64,000 nt of DNA from Bolinopsis microptera (taxonomy: Eukaryota; Ctenophora; Tentaculata; Lobata; Bolinopsidae): positions 21,170,837 through 21,234,836 of the forward strand of contig NC_087073.1 of NCBI RefSeq assembly GCF_026151205.1. Reading direction: 5' to 3'. The notes under the pieces are model-generated. The model searched no databases. It saw only the letters and a program-made list of their open reading frames with translations, and was not told the DNA's origin. Positions 54,390 to 64,000 of this stretch are shown one piece after another (positions within the stretch are counted from its first letter, which is position 1; each line of letters starts with the position of its first letter). Position numbers and translations under genes: made by a program.

Positions 54390-56119
54390 CTTGTAAGTTA
54401 CATTAACTGGAGACCATCTCGTCACACGTGGAGCAGCAGAGCAATTAGCAGCTTTCTTTTGCCGGAAGTGTAGAGTGTACAAGTTAATTGGGGTCATTAA
54501 CACTTTGGTGTCCAAAGTTTGGACACAAAACATCTCACGCTTTAATATTTACCTTTCTTTGTCTACAGTTACAGCTCTCCTGTTTTGACTAAAAGTGTGC
54601 AGGCTATTACTGTCAGCTGTTTTTGGTTGCTCTATCGGTTCTTATTCACGCGGTTCGAGCAGCGAGCTGTGCACGGTTGAAATTATGAAATATGCATGGT
54701 TGTAATAATACAGTATTTCCCCTAGCTATAAGAGGTCGTTCACATATTACGTCGCGTAATCAGCCGAGGGGGGGGGGTTTCCAAATGATTACGGCTGATT
54801 ACGGGGGGGGGGAGGGGGGTTGGCTGTTGATTACGTAGTCAAGATTGTCTTTTTTACCCTCTAGAATAATAACAATTTGAAAATATTTTAATTCAAATTT
54901 CAAAAATGGAATCGAATTTTGTTCGAATTTAGGAATCGATAGGTTATCTGGCTGCTAAAGTCAAGTAGTTGGGAAGGTGCTTGGCCGGATATCATAACAA
55001 TGATTTCGGCTCATAATGATCAGGGTAGCATGAAACGTAGAGAATCAAATATGTTTCATCAAACAATTAATGAACACTAGTATTCGATCATGAAATATTT
55101 TAAAATGATTTTGGACACGTTCCATTGAAAATAAGCAAGCTCTGTCACTACCTTATTGGCCACGGCGGTGACATTTCGGGAGTATTTGAAGATAACAAAC
55201 GCTGTCGGTCTCCTATACCCTCAGGAGGATTATAAATTAAGTTTAGGCTAACTTTCAAAGGCTCGGGAGAAATTTTTTACATTAAGATGGAACACTAACA
55301 GCTGATCAGAAAGGATTTTTGTTTTTAATTTTCTCAAATATTGGGTTTCATTTTTGTAAAATAAGGAGATGAAAAAAATCGGCTTCGGTAAAAATTCCCA
55401 TATTTTCGTTCCCAAATCAATCATTTAGGTCAACGGAACATATTAATAATAATATGCCTCGTAAGGTTTTACTTGAAGTTGAAGTTGCTGGCCTCTATAC
55501 TTCTATAGTTAAGCGCTTACTGGGCGGCGCTCAGCCTGTCGCATATTCCGCCTTATAATCTCAATTCGGCGGATTATGAACATAAATATAAATATAATAG
55601 CCTGGGGTCCCCAGGTAAGTTTAGCGCATAATATAATTTAATATAGCTGGTTACTCCTTCATGAATTAATCTAGTCTTCAGATGTTTGAAACCGTTCCGA
55701 TGTATCGTGAACACCCTTTACTGTGTACAATTACATTGTGAAGTTATGTACGTATAACTATAACATTATAAGCTATTATATGAATATCCAGGTAGATGTG
55801 AATCAATAAAACGGAGTACGACGGAGCTGAGACTTGAATTCGTCAATCATCTATTCTCGATCAGCGTACTTTAAGGAATCTTTAATACAAAGCCAAACCG
55901 CATGGAGAACGGCACTATGCACATTGCACAAGTAAGAGAACGGCATATTCATTTCATATTGATATTGTAGTTGTACACGCATTTATTTCAGCATAAATAC
56001 TCATTTTAATAAAACGTCGATAGCACAAATTAGATAGTTTAACTAAATTTATTGCTATTGATGTTTTATTTTTAGTTTAAGTTTAAACCTAGTCAGTTAT
56101 TTGGAGAATTATAACTATA
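54390..56119. other. Gene-free spacer with G runs and second half of duplication
   Basis: 54762-54826 has two G runs each preceded by related words (GTAATCAGCCGAGGGG; GGCTGATTACGGGG), an inverted and direct mixture. 55043-55400 repeats 52.89-53.21 kb. 55505-55620 is a copy of the 11.95/37.35-kb repeat family. No coding gene is supported. Confidence 0.6.
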
Positions 56120-56296
56120 AGCTTAATTCTCTCCAGTACTCCGTGCTGTTTTGCTCCTAGTAGTAGTACCGTAGTTTGAGTTAAGTTTTTCGACATTTTT
56201 CCACATTCAAACGACGATTTGGCGCCCCCTAAGATTGCGCCCCCCCCCCCCCCCGGCCGCACATCGGGGTCGGCGGGGCCCTTCGTTACGCCACTG
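56120..56296. mobile_element. hAT-like MITE fragment (CAGTGGCGTAAC family)
   Basis: Shares TTTTTCGACATTTTTCCACA, CATTCAAACGACGATTTGGCG and the terminus TTCGTTACGCCACTG with the copies at 45.1 and 60.2-60.4 kb. It includes a run of 14 C. The left end is missing. Confidence 0.75.
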
Positions 56297-56664
56297 CAGT
56301 CCGCGACTATTTGAATCAATCACAAACAGCACACCACAGCTCACACCATCACAAATATGATTGTGCACTTTTCAGTATTCGCTGCATTTTTAGCTGGTAA
56401 AGGGGGAGCCTGTAGTTGAGCAGTGACAATGGGTAATAAAGCCACTTATGGAGCTCTTGCTCTCTTGCTACTTAATGAACATCATGCCACGTGGTGTGAC
56501 GTCACATGTGCCCCACTGATCGTCAATGAACAATCGGCTCCCCATCATCCTTTGAAGTGCTCATTTCTTGAACTCCGGCCGCGCAATCGTTATTTTGATT
56601 TCTCATTTCTCCTCGTTCTATTACCGTGAACTACGAAGTTACATTTGTTACACAGGAGCAATGT

Positions 56665-56698
56665 GCACGTGCAATGTGCACGTGCACATTGCACGTGC
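56665..56698. promoter_or_regulatory. 34-bp perfect palindrome with three CACGTG E-boxes
   Basis: 56665-56681 is the exact reverse complement of 56682-56698. CACGTG occurs three times, at even spacing. CACGTG is the core for Myc/Max, USF, HIF-like and CLOCK/BMAL bHLH factors. Regulatory function is inference; no neighbouring gene start is evident. Confidence 0.6.
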
Positions 56699-56834
56699 TA
56701 GATAGCTGTATTCAAGTTCAAGCTCATTTGTTTGTTACGGTCAGTAGTAGTACATTGAAGAGAATTTAATTAGTCACGTAGTACTAGTACTAGTATTCAA
56801 GTGGTGCAATTTGGAGGATGTTATTCGTAGTTGC

Positions 56835-56904
56835 TTGTTTTTTTCTCACTAACAGGAAAATTGATTACATGTAATCAATTTTCCTGTTAGTGAGAAAAAA
56901 ACAA
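56835..56904. repeat. 70-bp perfect palindrome without spacer
   Basis: Centre TTACATGTAA at 56869/56870. Both arms (TTGTTTTTTTCTCACTAACA.. ) pair over 35 bp without mismatch or loop. There is no coding content. It may be a minimal fold-back element or a replication-generated hairpin. Confidence 0.92.
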
Positions 56905-57130
56905 AATGATCTATAAGTATAGTTAAACACGTCCCAGAGCAGCAATTAAACCTCAACATTCTGTAAATTCTAGCGTGTGATATAGCTATATGTAGAGAAC
57001 TATAATTAGTATTGTTGCTTTGTAATTTGTATAATGTATATTAATATAGCATCATCTTTGTACAGTTGTCCTCGAAATTTCTAGCGCCTGTTTTTACTGG
57101 ACCCCTTGTGATGTAATTGTGTATCATTTC

Positions 57131-57813
57131 TATTTGACCAAAACCCATAATCATGGGTAGAGTGGACCGCAACAGTGTATCTCTCTCTCAAACAAAAGGA
57201 AATAATATTAATTTGAATAACCGTCCGCAAATGCAAATTTATACCGAGAATGAAATCGGTCGCTCGCTTTTCCCATTCATTCACGGCTTACAAATCGTAA
57301 TAAAGTTTCAATTGTTTCAATTGTGTTTCAATTCAGGTCTCATGATGTAGTTATTGAGTTCTGATTATTTGATTTTCCCCGTTCGAATTTTGATTCCCTG
57401 TTTGGCGAGTTTTCAGACATTGGTCTGTTTTAGTTCATAAAAGTTTTCTGACTTACGTATATTCAGGTCTCATGATGTAGTTTTTCTACGAAGATTTCAA
57501 CCGGAACCTTGTGTGTTTATTTATACTGTGTGTCAAACCAACAAAAAAAGTTCCAATTAATTATATCCATGACATGCTGTAAAATCTCCTTGCTTTCGGA
57601 TCGATACCTAATATTTCGGAATAAGGGTGGTAGTTATAGGTGTCCAATTAGCTGAATCTTTATTGCCGAGTACAGCTGCCTTCGGGTAGTTATTTTTAAT
57701 CTATTACAATTGTATGCAGTACGCAGTATGCAGTACGCAGTATGCAGTACGCAGTATGCAGTACGCAGTGCGCAGTATGCAGTACGCAGTACGCAGTATG
57801 CAGTACGCAGTGC

Positions 57814-57903
<90 letters not shown>

Positions 57904-58710
57904 CGCATTATGCAGTATAAAATATGCAGTACGCAGTATGCAGTACGCAGTACGCAGTACGCAGTATGCAGTATGCAGTACGCAGTACGCAGTATGCAGT
58001 ATGCAGTACGCAGTATGCAGTACGCAGTATGCAGTACGCAGTACGCAGTGCGCAGTATGCAGTACGCAGTATGAAGTACGCAGTATACAGTACGCAGTAT
58101 GCAGTACGCAGTATGAAGTACGCAGTACGCAGTACGCAGTATGTAGTACGCAGTGCGCAGTATGCAGTGCGCAGTATGCAGTATGCAGTATGCAGTACGC
58201 ATTATGCAGTATAAAGTACGCAGTATGCAGTACGCAGTACGCAGTACGCAGTACGCAGTACGCAGTACGCAGTACGCAGTACGCAGTATGAAGTACGCAG
58301 TATACAGTACACAGTATGCAGTACGCAGTATGCAGTACGCAGTATGCAGTATGCAGTATGCAGTACGCAGTATGCAGTACGCAGTATGCAGTATGCATTA
58401 TGCAGTACGTAGACCAATGTCTGAAAAACTCGCCAAACAGGGAATCAAAATTCGAACCGGGAAAATCAAATAATCAGAACTCAATAACTACTTCATGAGA
58501 CCTGAATTGAAACACAATTGAAACTTTATTACAATTTGTAAGCCGTGAATGAATGGGAAAGCGAGCGACCGATTTCATTCTCGGTATCATTTTGCATTTA
58601 CGGACGGTCATTCAAAATTAATTCATTTACTTTTGTTTGGGAAAGAAAGACACTGGCAGCGCGGCAGCGGTCCACTCTACACATTTTTGGGTTTTTGTCA
58701 AAATGTCAAA
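57131..58710. mobile_element. Inverted-repeat element enclosing a 7-bp satellite
   Basis: Left arm about 57131-57426 and right arm about 58411-58710 are inverse and diverged but clear (AGTGGACCGC, GAATGAAATCGGTCGCTCGC / GCGAGCGACCGATTTCATTC, CAGACATTGGTCT / AGACCAATGTCTG). The interior is a 7-bp satellite. No transposase. Class unknown. Confidence 0.82.
57713..58408. repeat. 7-bp satellite GCAGTAY
   Basis: About 98 tandem heptamers, nearly all GCAGTAT or GCAGTAC, with rarer GCAGTGC, GCATTAT, GAAGTAC and GTAGTAC. Because seven is not a multiple of three, several frames stay open on both strands with Cys/Ser/Gln/Tyr or Leu/His/Thr/Ala repeats; these are not genes. Confidence 0.97.
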
Positions 58711-59514
58711 TATACCTACTAATAATAATATACTAATAATAATAATATACTGATGATATATTAATAGTAATAATATAATAATAATATACTGCCACTCTCC
58801 CATCGAGTCATGTTCGATATAATACAAATTTCTAGCGTATTTGATATTCCATTTTATGTAAGCTTATTTTATCCCGGATATTCCCAGTGCCCACGTACGT
58901 TAGTTGTTGAAAGTGACCGGATTGATGTAGTGAAGAGATGCGGTCAAGTATAAGATCTGGGAGTATCAAGTATAAGTGTGCACACTTTACCATGGTAACT
59001 GATCGGATCAGAGACCGCGTAGTGTAGCAGTAATGTAGCTATAATTACTGTAGTGGCTACTGTCTCGGGTTCAGTGTTCGTCATGCACTCCAAAAAGTTA
59101 CTCCATTGTCGACCCAAGTAGGGGGTGCGGACAGTGTACACTGTGCAGCACTCCCTACTGTGCATGTTGTATAATGTACTATCTGCGTGTACACTGTGCA
59201 GCACTCCCCACTGTGCATGTTGTATAATGTACTATCTGCGTGTACACTAACTACCAGTACATTATTTCTCGCTCTCTAGTATTACTCACACGTCTCAGTG
59301 CGTGCACTATATATAGGGAGAAGGAATGTAAATGTATCATATATATGTATATAATAACTCCATTACGCAGTACAAGTAGTCTGCAGCGTTTCTCACTGCT
59401 TCTGAGTTCTGCATGTCACAATTCTTCACTTATCTGTGTTAAGAATTCTTCAAATTGAAAATGTGGTGTAGGTAGTACTCTGTACTCATACAGTTAGTTG
59501 TCATGGGGACAATC
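58711..59514. other. Gene-free spacer with a tandem duplication of about 64 bp
   Basis: AATAATAATATAC-type microsatellite at 58720-58790. The segment GTGTACACTGTGCAGCACTC to ATGTACTATCTGC occurs twice in tandem at about 59133-59246. No gene. Confidence 0.65.
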
Positions 59515-60000
59515 CATCAGTTTACCTTGTCTCTCAGTTTACCTTGTCTCTCAGTTTACCTTGTCTCTCAGTTTACCTTGTCTCTCAGTTTACCTTGTCT
59601 CTCAGTTTACCTTGTCTCTCAGTTTACCTTGTCTCTCAGTTTACCTTGTCTCTCAGTTTACCTTGTCTCTCAGTTTACCTTGTCTCTCAGTTTACCTTGT
59701 CTCTCAGTTTACCTTGTCTCTCAGTTTACCTTGTCTCTCAGTTTACCTTGTCTCTCAGTTTACCTTGTCTCTCAGTTTACCTTGTCTCTCAGTTTACCTT
59801 GTCTCTCAGTTTACCTTGTTTCTCAGTTTACCTTGTCTCTCAGTTTACCTTGTCTCTCAGTTCACCTTGTCTCTCAGTTTATCTTGTCTCTCAGTTTACC
59901 TTCTCTCTCAGTTTACCTTGTCTCTCAGTTTACCTTGTCTCTCAGTGTACCTTGTCTCTCAGTTTACCTTGTCTCTCAGTTTACCTTGTCTCTCAGTTTA
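59515..60000. repeat. 17-bp minisatellite TCTCTCAGTTTACCTTG
   Basis: About 28 copies, mostly identical, with point variants after 59810. The unit length of 17 and lack of stops in any plus frame leave all three plus frames open with the same Leu/Ser/Val/Cys repeat, shifted; the frames are a by-product. Confidence 0.97.
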
Positions 60001-60169
60001 CAACAATTAACCTTGCATATGAACATATTATAACCCCCAACATGTAATGTAAAGTTCTCTTATTAAAGTCCTACAGATCGCGGAATGTGTCACGCTAGTT
60101 TCTCATGTTACATGTCTGCCTTTTCGTGTACAATTACTTAGTTAACTGTTTGTTTTCTTTAGTCCGTAT

Positions 60170-60191
60170 TAGTGGCGTAACGTTGCCTGTT

Positions 60192-60222
<31 letters not shown>

Positions 60223-60439
60223 GAAAATGCGCCCACTAGGTTGTCGCCCCTTCCCTTTTGGCGCCCCTCCCTAAAATTGAACAAATTAGGTGATTTTAGA
60301 GGATACGCCGGTAAAATCTCTAAAAAAGTTTGTTTCTAGAGCAAAACATGCAGTTTTGCTAGCACCTCTGCAGTTAAGTTTTTCAAAATTGTCCCACATT
60401 CAAACGACGATTTTGCGCCTCCCTAAGATGGCGCCACTG
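60170..60439. mobile_element. 270-bp hAT-like MITE with 8-bp target duplication
   Basis: Ends TAGTGGCGTAACG and GATGGCGCCACTG, flanked on each side by GTCCGTAT (60162-60169 and 60440-60447), the 8-bp duplication expected for hAT transposons. It carries a run of about 25 C and non-coding sequence shared with 44.88-45.12 and 56.12-56.30 kb. Confidence 0.88.
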
Positions 60440-60655
60440 GTCCGTATATATTAGGTTCCTTAATTTTGCTGTTAAACATTCCTATTTCATTAGTCTCACA
60501 TATTTCTCTGTCTTTCCCTTGACTTTATTTTGGAGAGCATTCTATTGAATGGCTTAAACTTGAAACGAATACCTATTGTAAATGGTGATGATTTGTGCTG
60601 TTTTTATTATAGTTGTGTAATGTGTAACAGGATAGGTACACGGAATAGATCATGT
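60440..60655. other. Short spacer
   Basis: Unremarkable AT-rich sequence between the hAT-like MITE and the 14-bp minisatellite. Confidence 0.4.
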
Positions 60656-61575
60656 GTTAATACATCCCTGATAATACATCCCTGCTAATACATTCCTGCT
60701 AATACATCCCTGATAATACATCCCTGATAATACATCCCTGATAATACATCCCTGCTAATACATCCCTGCTAATACATCCCTGATAATACATCCCTGCTAA
60801 ATGCTAATACATCCCTGCTAATACATCCCTGCTAATACATCCCTGCTAATACATCCCTGCTAATACATCCCTGATAATACATCCCTGATAATACATCCCT
60901 GCTAAATGCTAATACATCCCTGCTAATACATCCCTGCTAATACATCCCTGCTAATACATCCCTGATAATACATCCCTGCTAAATGCTAATACATCCCTGC
61001 TAATACATCCCTGCCAGGGTCAAAAGGATTTCGCGATTATTTTGGCCAAAAATCGCGATACCGCGAAATTTAACAGGCTATACATTAAACTATACATAAA
61101 ATTTGTCGCAAATAATGGGAAAAATCGCGATTCCGTACATGCCGCGATTTCCTTTTGTCCCTGCTCCCTGCTAATACATCTTTGCTAATACATCCCTGCT
61201 AATACATTCCTGCTAATACATCCCTGCTAATACATCCCTGATAATACATCCCTGCTAAATGCTAATACATCCCTGCTAATACATCCCTGCTAATACATCC
61301 CTGCTAATACATCCCTGATAATACATCCCTGCTAAATGCTAATACATCCCTGCTAATACATCCCTGCTAATACATCCCTGCTAATACATCCCTGCTAATA
61401 CATTCCTGCTAATACATCCCTGCTAATACATCCCTGATAATACATCCCTGCTAAATGCTAATACATTCCTGCTAATACATCCCTGATAATACATCCCTGC
61501 TAATACATCCCTGCTAATACATCCCTGCTAATACATCCCTGCTAATACATCCCTGCTAATGCATCCCTGATCCCT
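60656..61575. repeat. 14-bp minisatellite TAATACATCCCTGC/TAATACATCCCTGA
   Basis: About 50 units of 14 bp with two main end variants (..CTGC and ..CTGA). A longer variant with the inserted word TAAATGC recurs at intervals (about 60800, 60905, 60982, 61257, 61338, 61454), giving a higher-order pattern. It is interrupted by a MITE at 61015-61163. Confidence 0.95.
61015..61163. mobile_element. 149-bp hAT-like mini-element inside the minisatellite
   Basis: Ends CAGGGTCAAAAGGATTTCGCG and CGCGATTTCCTTTTGTCCCTG pair with few mismatches. Flanks ATCCCTGC (61007-61014) and CTCCCTGC (61164-61171) fit an 8-bp target duplication with one change. The interior has GCGATAC / AATCGCGATTCC words. Confidence 0.8.
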
Positions 61576-62604
61576 AATCCCTAACTCTTACCGTTTTCTT
61601 GATATAGCCGCTCGGAAATTACACGCGGACAGACAGATTAGCTTTAATATTTTTCCCTTGCTTATTTGCTTATAAAATTTCCAATGAGCATATTTTGAAA
61701 TATGAGTTGCTATAGCCACTGTAAATAATAAATGACGTTATCATCCGTTTGTGAGTTAGTAATTCTGATCGCCTGGTTGCCTTTTTTGGGACGCCCTGTA
61801 ATAATAACAATAATATCATAGTCTGTCTGTCTCTAGCAAACAGTAGTAATAGTATTAGCTTATTAGATAGGCAACTTTGGTATAGGTACATATACTAGGA
61901 TTAGAGGTAACAGGAATATGACGGGTATAATACCTGGTAACAGATACGAATTTGAAATAAGATTGCCCGATATAACATGGTTAGAAATATGAATTTTGAC
62001 AGAAGGAAGGATATATAAAGGATAAGAAGGCCGGAAAAATTAACATATTCAAGGGAAGATCACAGTGGCGTTACGTGTCTAATTACCGGAGATGACCACT
62101 AAAAGCCTTCTCAGTTAAATTGGTTGCAAACAATGTGCTTGTAATTAAAGTAATTATTCCATTAACAATAACAATTATTCCATTAATTAAATAGAAGTAG
62201 GGTTGCCAAGCGATATTATCAGCGATAATTTTCCAAAAATCGTTATCGATTATCGCGAGAATTTTCGAGAATTATCGCGATAATCAACCAATTTTTATTA
62301 GGGGAAAATGGCATAAATTTAACATATGTTCTAATCTGTATCTTTGTTTGTAGAGTAAAGCTAGCATAATTTGCAGTGTGATGGTCTACTGACGTGCTGC
62401 ATGTAGTGTGTAGTGTGTATGTATTTGTGGCCGTGAAAATTGAAATGTTGCGTTATCGCATCTAGGTAAGTAGTTAGTAGGTAAATATAGGTAGTTAGTA
62501 GGTGGCTTGAAAGTTGTATGCTCAGACGTAGTTATTGTTGTTTGTTGAAGCACAGAAAGGAACTGTAGTATGTTGATTGTTGAACTCAGACTGATAGAGA
62601 AGGT
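61576..62604. other. Gene-free spacer
   Basis: A single mariner-type terminus (inverse of TACAGGGCGTCCCAAAAAAG) lies at about 61780-61800 with no partner seen. 62205-62290 is a block of CGATAATT/ATTATCGCG inverted words resembling a small palindromic element. No gene. Confidence 0.55.
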
Positions 62605-63276
62605 GTGATGGAAGGTATCCTCTCTGATGGTATACTGGATAATTGTTACTTTAAAGTAGGAGAGATCTTATATCGGCAACATATCGGTGTACCTATTGGA
62701 ATCAACCCTGGTCCATATATTGCTAACTTAACACTTTGGTATTTTGAGAACAGTTTCCTAGATAGTACGTATAAAAATAGATACTATATTGTAAAGAAGT
62801 TAAATAATACATTTAGACTTATAGATGATATTACTACCCTTAACTCTGATGGTTACTTAGAGGAATATTTTAAGTTAATATATCCAGACTCACTTACTCT
62901 TAATAAGGAAAATGAAGTAGATAGTGCCGCCAATGTATTAGATCTTGATATTTCGATAAATAGAGAGGGGAAGTTTTCTTGTAGAGTTTATGATAAAAGG
63001 GATAAGTTTGGTTTTAAAGTGGTTAAGTTTCAACCTTTGATGAGTAATCAAGCTAGTAGTGTATTATATGGCACGTACTGTTCACAGGTTGTGAGATATT
63101 CTAGGATTTGTAATAACGTTGTTGCTTTTTCTGATAGGGTTTTGAAATTTACTGATGATTTAATTGAGTTGGGTTTTAGACGGGATCGTCTTAGTAAAAT
63201 ATACTTATCTGTGGTAAAGAGGCATGGGCTAAAGAATAAGTTTGGTATTGGGTGTGGAAATATATTAATGCCATAG
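62605..63276 (+). pseudogene. Reverse transcriptase fragment (retroelement)
   Basis: About 223 codons open. It carries RT landmarks in order: VGEILYRQHIGVPIGINPGP then YIANLTL (motif B), NNTFRLIDDITTLN (motif C, IDD replacing the usual YxDD start), YPDSLTLNKENEVDSAANVL then DLDIS (motif D/E area), VYDKRDKFGFKVVKF, and SQVVRYSRICN. This order (GIPMG..PAP..ANL, F.IDD, IYP..L.L..EN, YDKRD.F.F..V.F, Y..SQ..R..R.C) is that of a widespread animal retroelement group often placed near Penelope-like elements. The fingers region upstream is missing, so the fragment starts within the palm. Subclass uncertain. Confidence 0.8.
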
Positions 63277-63600
63277 CTTGACCTAATGGCATCTATTTCT
63301 ATTGTTGCGATATATTTGTTGCACGTGTTGAATTTAGTTTTATAATAACTTTGCAACGGCGCAAATCGGAGTCTTAGAATTGCGCGGGAGATTACGCGGG
63401 AGATCTATTATTTAGTTTAATTATTGGGCCAGTTCGTTTTATGACGTGTTGACTACGTTTCAATATACTTTATCCCTACCGTTTTATTACATTTTTACTT
63501 TATTTACCTATTACTATACATATTTAATCTTAAATTATCATTTTAGTGGAACTATGTAAAAGGGGATCGTTGCTAGCGTCGAGATTGTCTTAACCCTGCC
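63277..63600. other. Spacer between two retroelement fragments
   Basis: AT-rich. Contains GCGCGGGAGATTACGCGGGAGA (12-bp tandem GCGGGAGATTAC-like, twice). No gene. Confidence 0.5.
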
Positions 63601-64000
63601 TTAGTCAGTTGAAAGTCTGATAGCATATGTTCCGTTTGATTTGACCAAACTAATGCCTTTCATTGCTTTATAGTTACCAAGGTAGTATTTCCTGTGTATG
63701 GAGAATGCTGGACAGCTTGTGAGGTAGTGTGCTGTAGTTTCCTTGTCTTCATCACACTTTTTGCATATGCTGTTGGGTTCGTTGCCTATCTTGTTTTGGA
63801 AATATCTGAGATAACTGCATTCTGTGAATAGATGTGTAAGAATTCTGGTATTGTCTCTATTTTGTCGTTTAACATCAAGGTGTCTGTAAAAGAAACTAAT
63901 AATGATGGATTGGTGAAAATCAGTGGAGGATCTGAAGAGTAAAATACGATTATAGTGAAGTCGAGAAAAGTAACTGTCTAAAATATTAGAGACAGAGAGC
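63601..64000 (-). pseudogene. Non-LTR retrotransposon C-terminus (zinc knuckle), runs off window
   Basis: On the minus strand a frame without start codon is open from the right edge to TAA at 63601-63603 (about 132 codons). It includes DFHQSIIISFFYRHLDVKRQ, TRILTHLFTECSYLRYFQN and ICKKCDEDKETTAHYLTSCP. The pattern RQ.R..TRILT.LFT....L and C..C....ET..HYL..CP.F is the tail after the RNase H domain in Jockey/I-type elements, a CCHC-like knuckle. The element is oriented opposite to the RT fragment at 62.6 kb, so they are different insertions. The remainder should lie beyond 64000. Confidence 0.75.

Noticed and set aside
57634-58473. Tyr/Cys/Leu/His repeat frames in the 7-bp satellite on both strands
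   Set aside because: Frames are a by-product of a stop-free heptamer repeat.
61741-61800. Complete mariner element ending TACAGGGCGTCCC
   Set aside because: Only one terminus was found; no inverse partner within a reasonable distance.

Overview
The window is nuclear DNA of an animal. The protein-coding genes have spliceosomal introns with GT..AG ends, all recognisable genes are metazoan families, and TTAGGG-type repeats occur at an interstitial site. A multi-copy neuropeptide precursor with -GRR/-GKR amidation-cleavage sites, in which an acidic residue precedes Gln at the mature N-termini, resembles cnidarian (especially medusozoan) precursors. An early-branching animal, perhaps a hydrozoan or relative, is therefore my best guess, but the species cannot be named from this sequence.

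Layout. (1) 1-9.84 kb: four housekeeping genes in a row on the minus strand: an MPND-like RAMA/MPN-domain gene (cut by the window edge), an AFG2/SPATA5-type AAA+ ATPase, an ABT1/Esf2 RRM protein and a LENG1-like protein. AFG2 and ABT1 both belong to ribosome biogenesis; intergenic gaps are 0.3-0.8 kb. Two MPND introns carry repeated copies of their own 5' splice sites, one expanded into a 32-bp minisatellite of about 50 copies. (2) 9.84-17 kb: repeat-rich spacer with miniature inverted-repeat elements and a reverse-transcriptase tail fragment. (3) 17.1-19.5 kb: a tandem duplication of a C2H2 zinc-finger gene, both copies damaged. (4) 19.5-29 kb: non-LTR retrotransposon debris, a 2.7-kb fold-back element with two 837-bp arms, and triplet-rich pyrimidine arrays. 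(5) 29.4-34.3 kb: a secreted Ig-VWD-C8 protein gene and an NRBP pseudokinase gene on the plus strand. (6) 34.3-50 kb: mobile-element mosaic including a near-perfect 974-bp inverted repeat spanning about 12.4 kb, polypurine arrays, GGGA arrays and a Helitron-like ORF. (7) 50.4-51 kb: the neuropeptide precursor. (8) 51.7-64 kb: pogo-like, mariner-like and hAT-like elements, perfect palindromes, several minisatellites, a reverse transcriptase fragment, and the C-terminal end of another non-LTR element running off the right edge.

Genes supported with good confidence: MPND-like, AFG2-like, ABT1-like, LENG1-like, Ig-VWD-C8 protein, NRBP-like, neuropeptide precursor. Everything else is mobile DNA, pseudogene or simple repeat. 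Poly(C)/poly(G) runs of 10-30 bp are scattered through the whole window and are a compositional hallmark of it.
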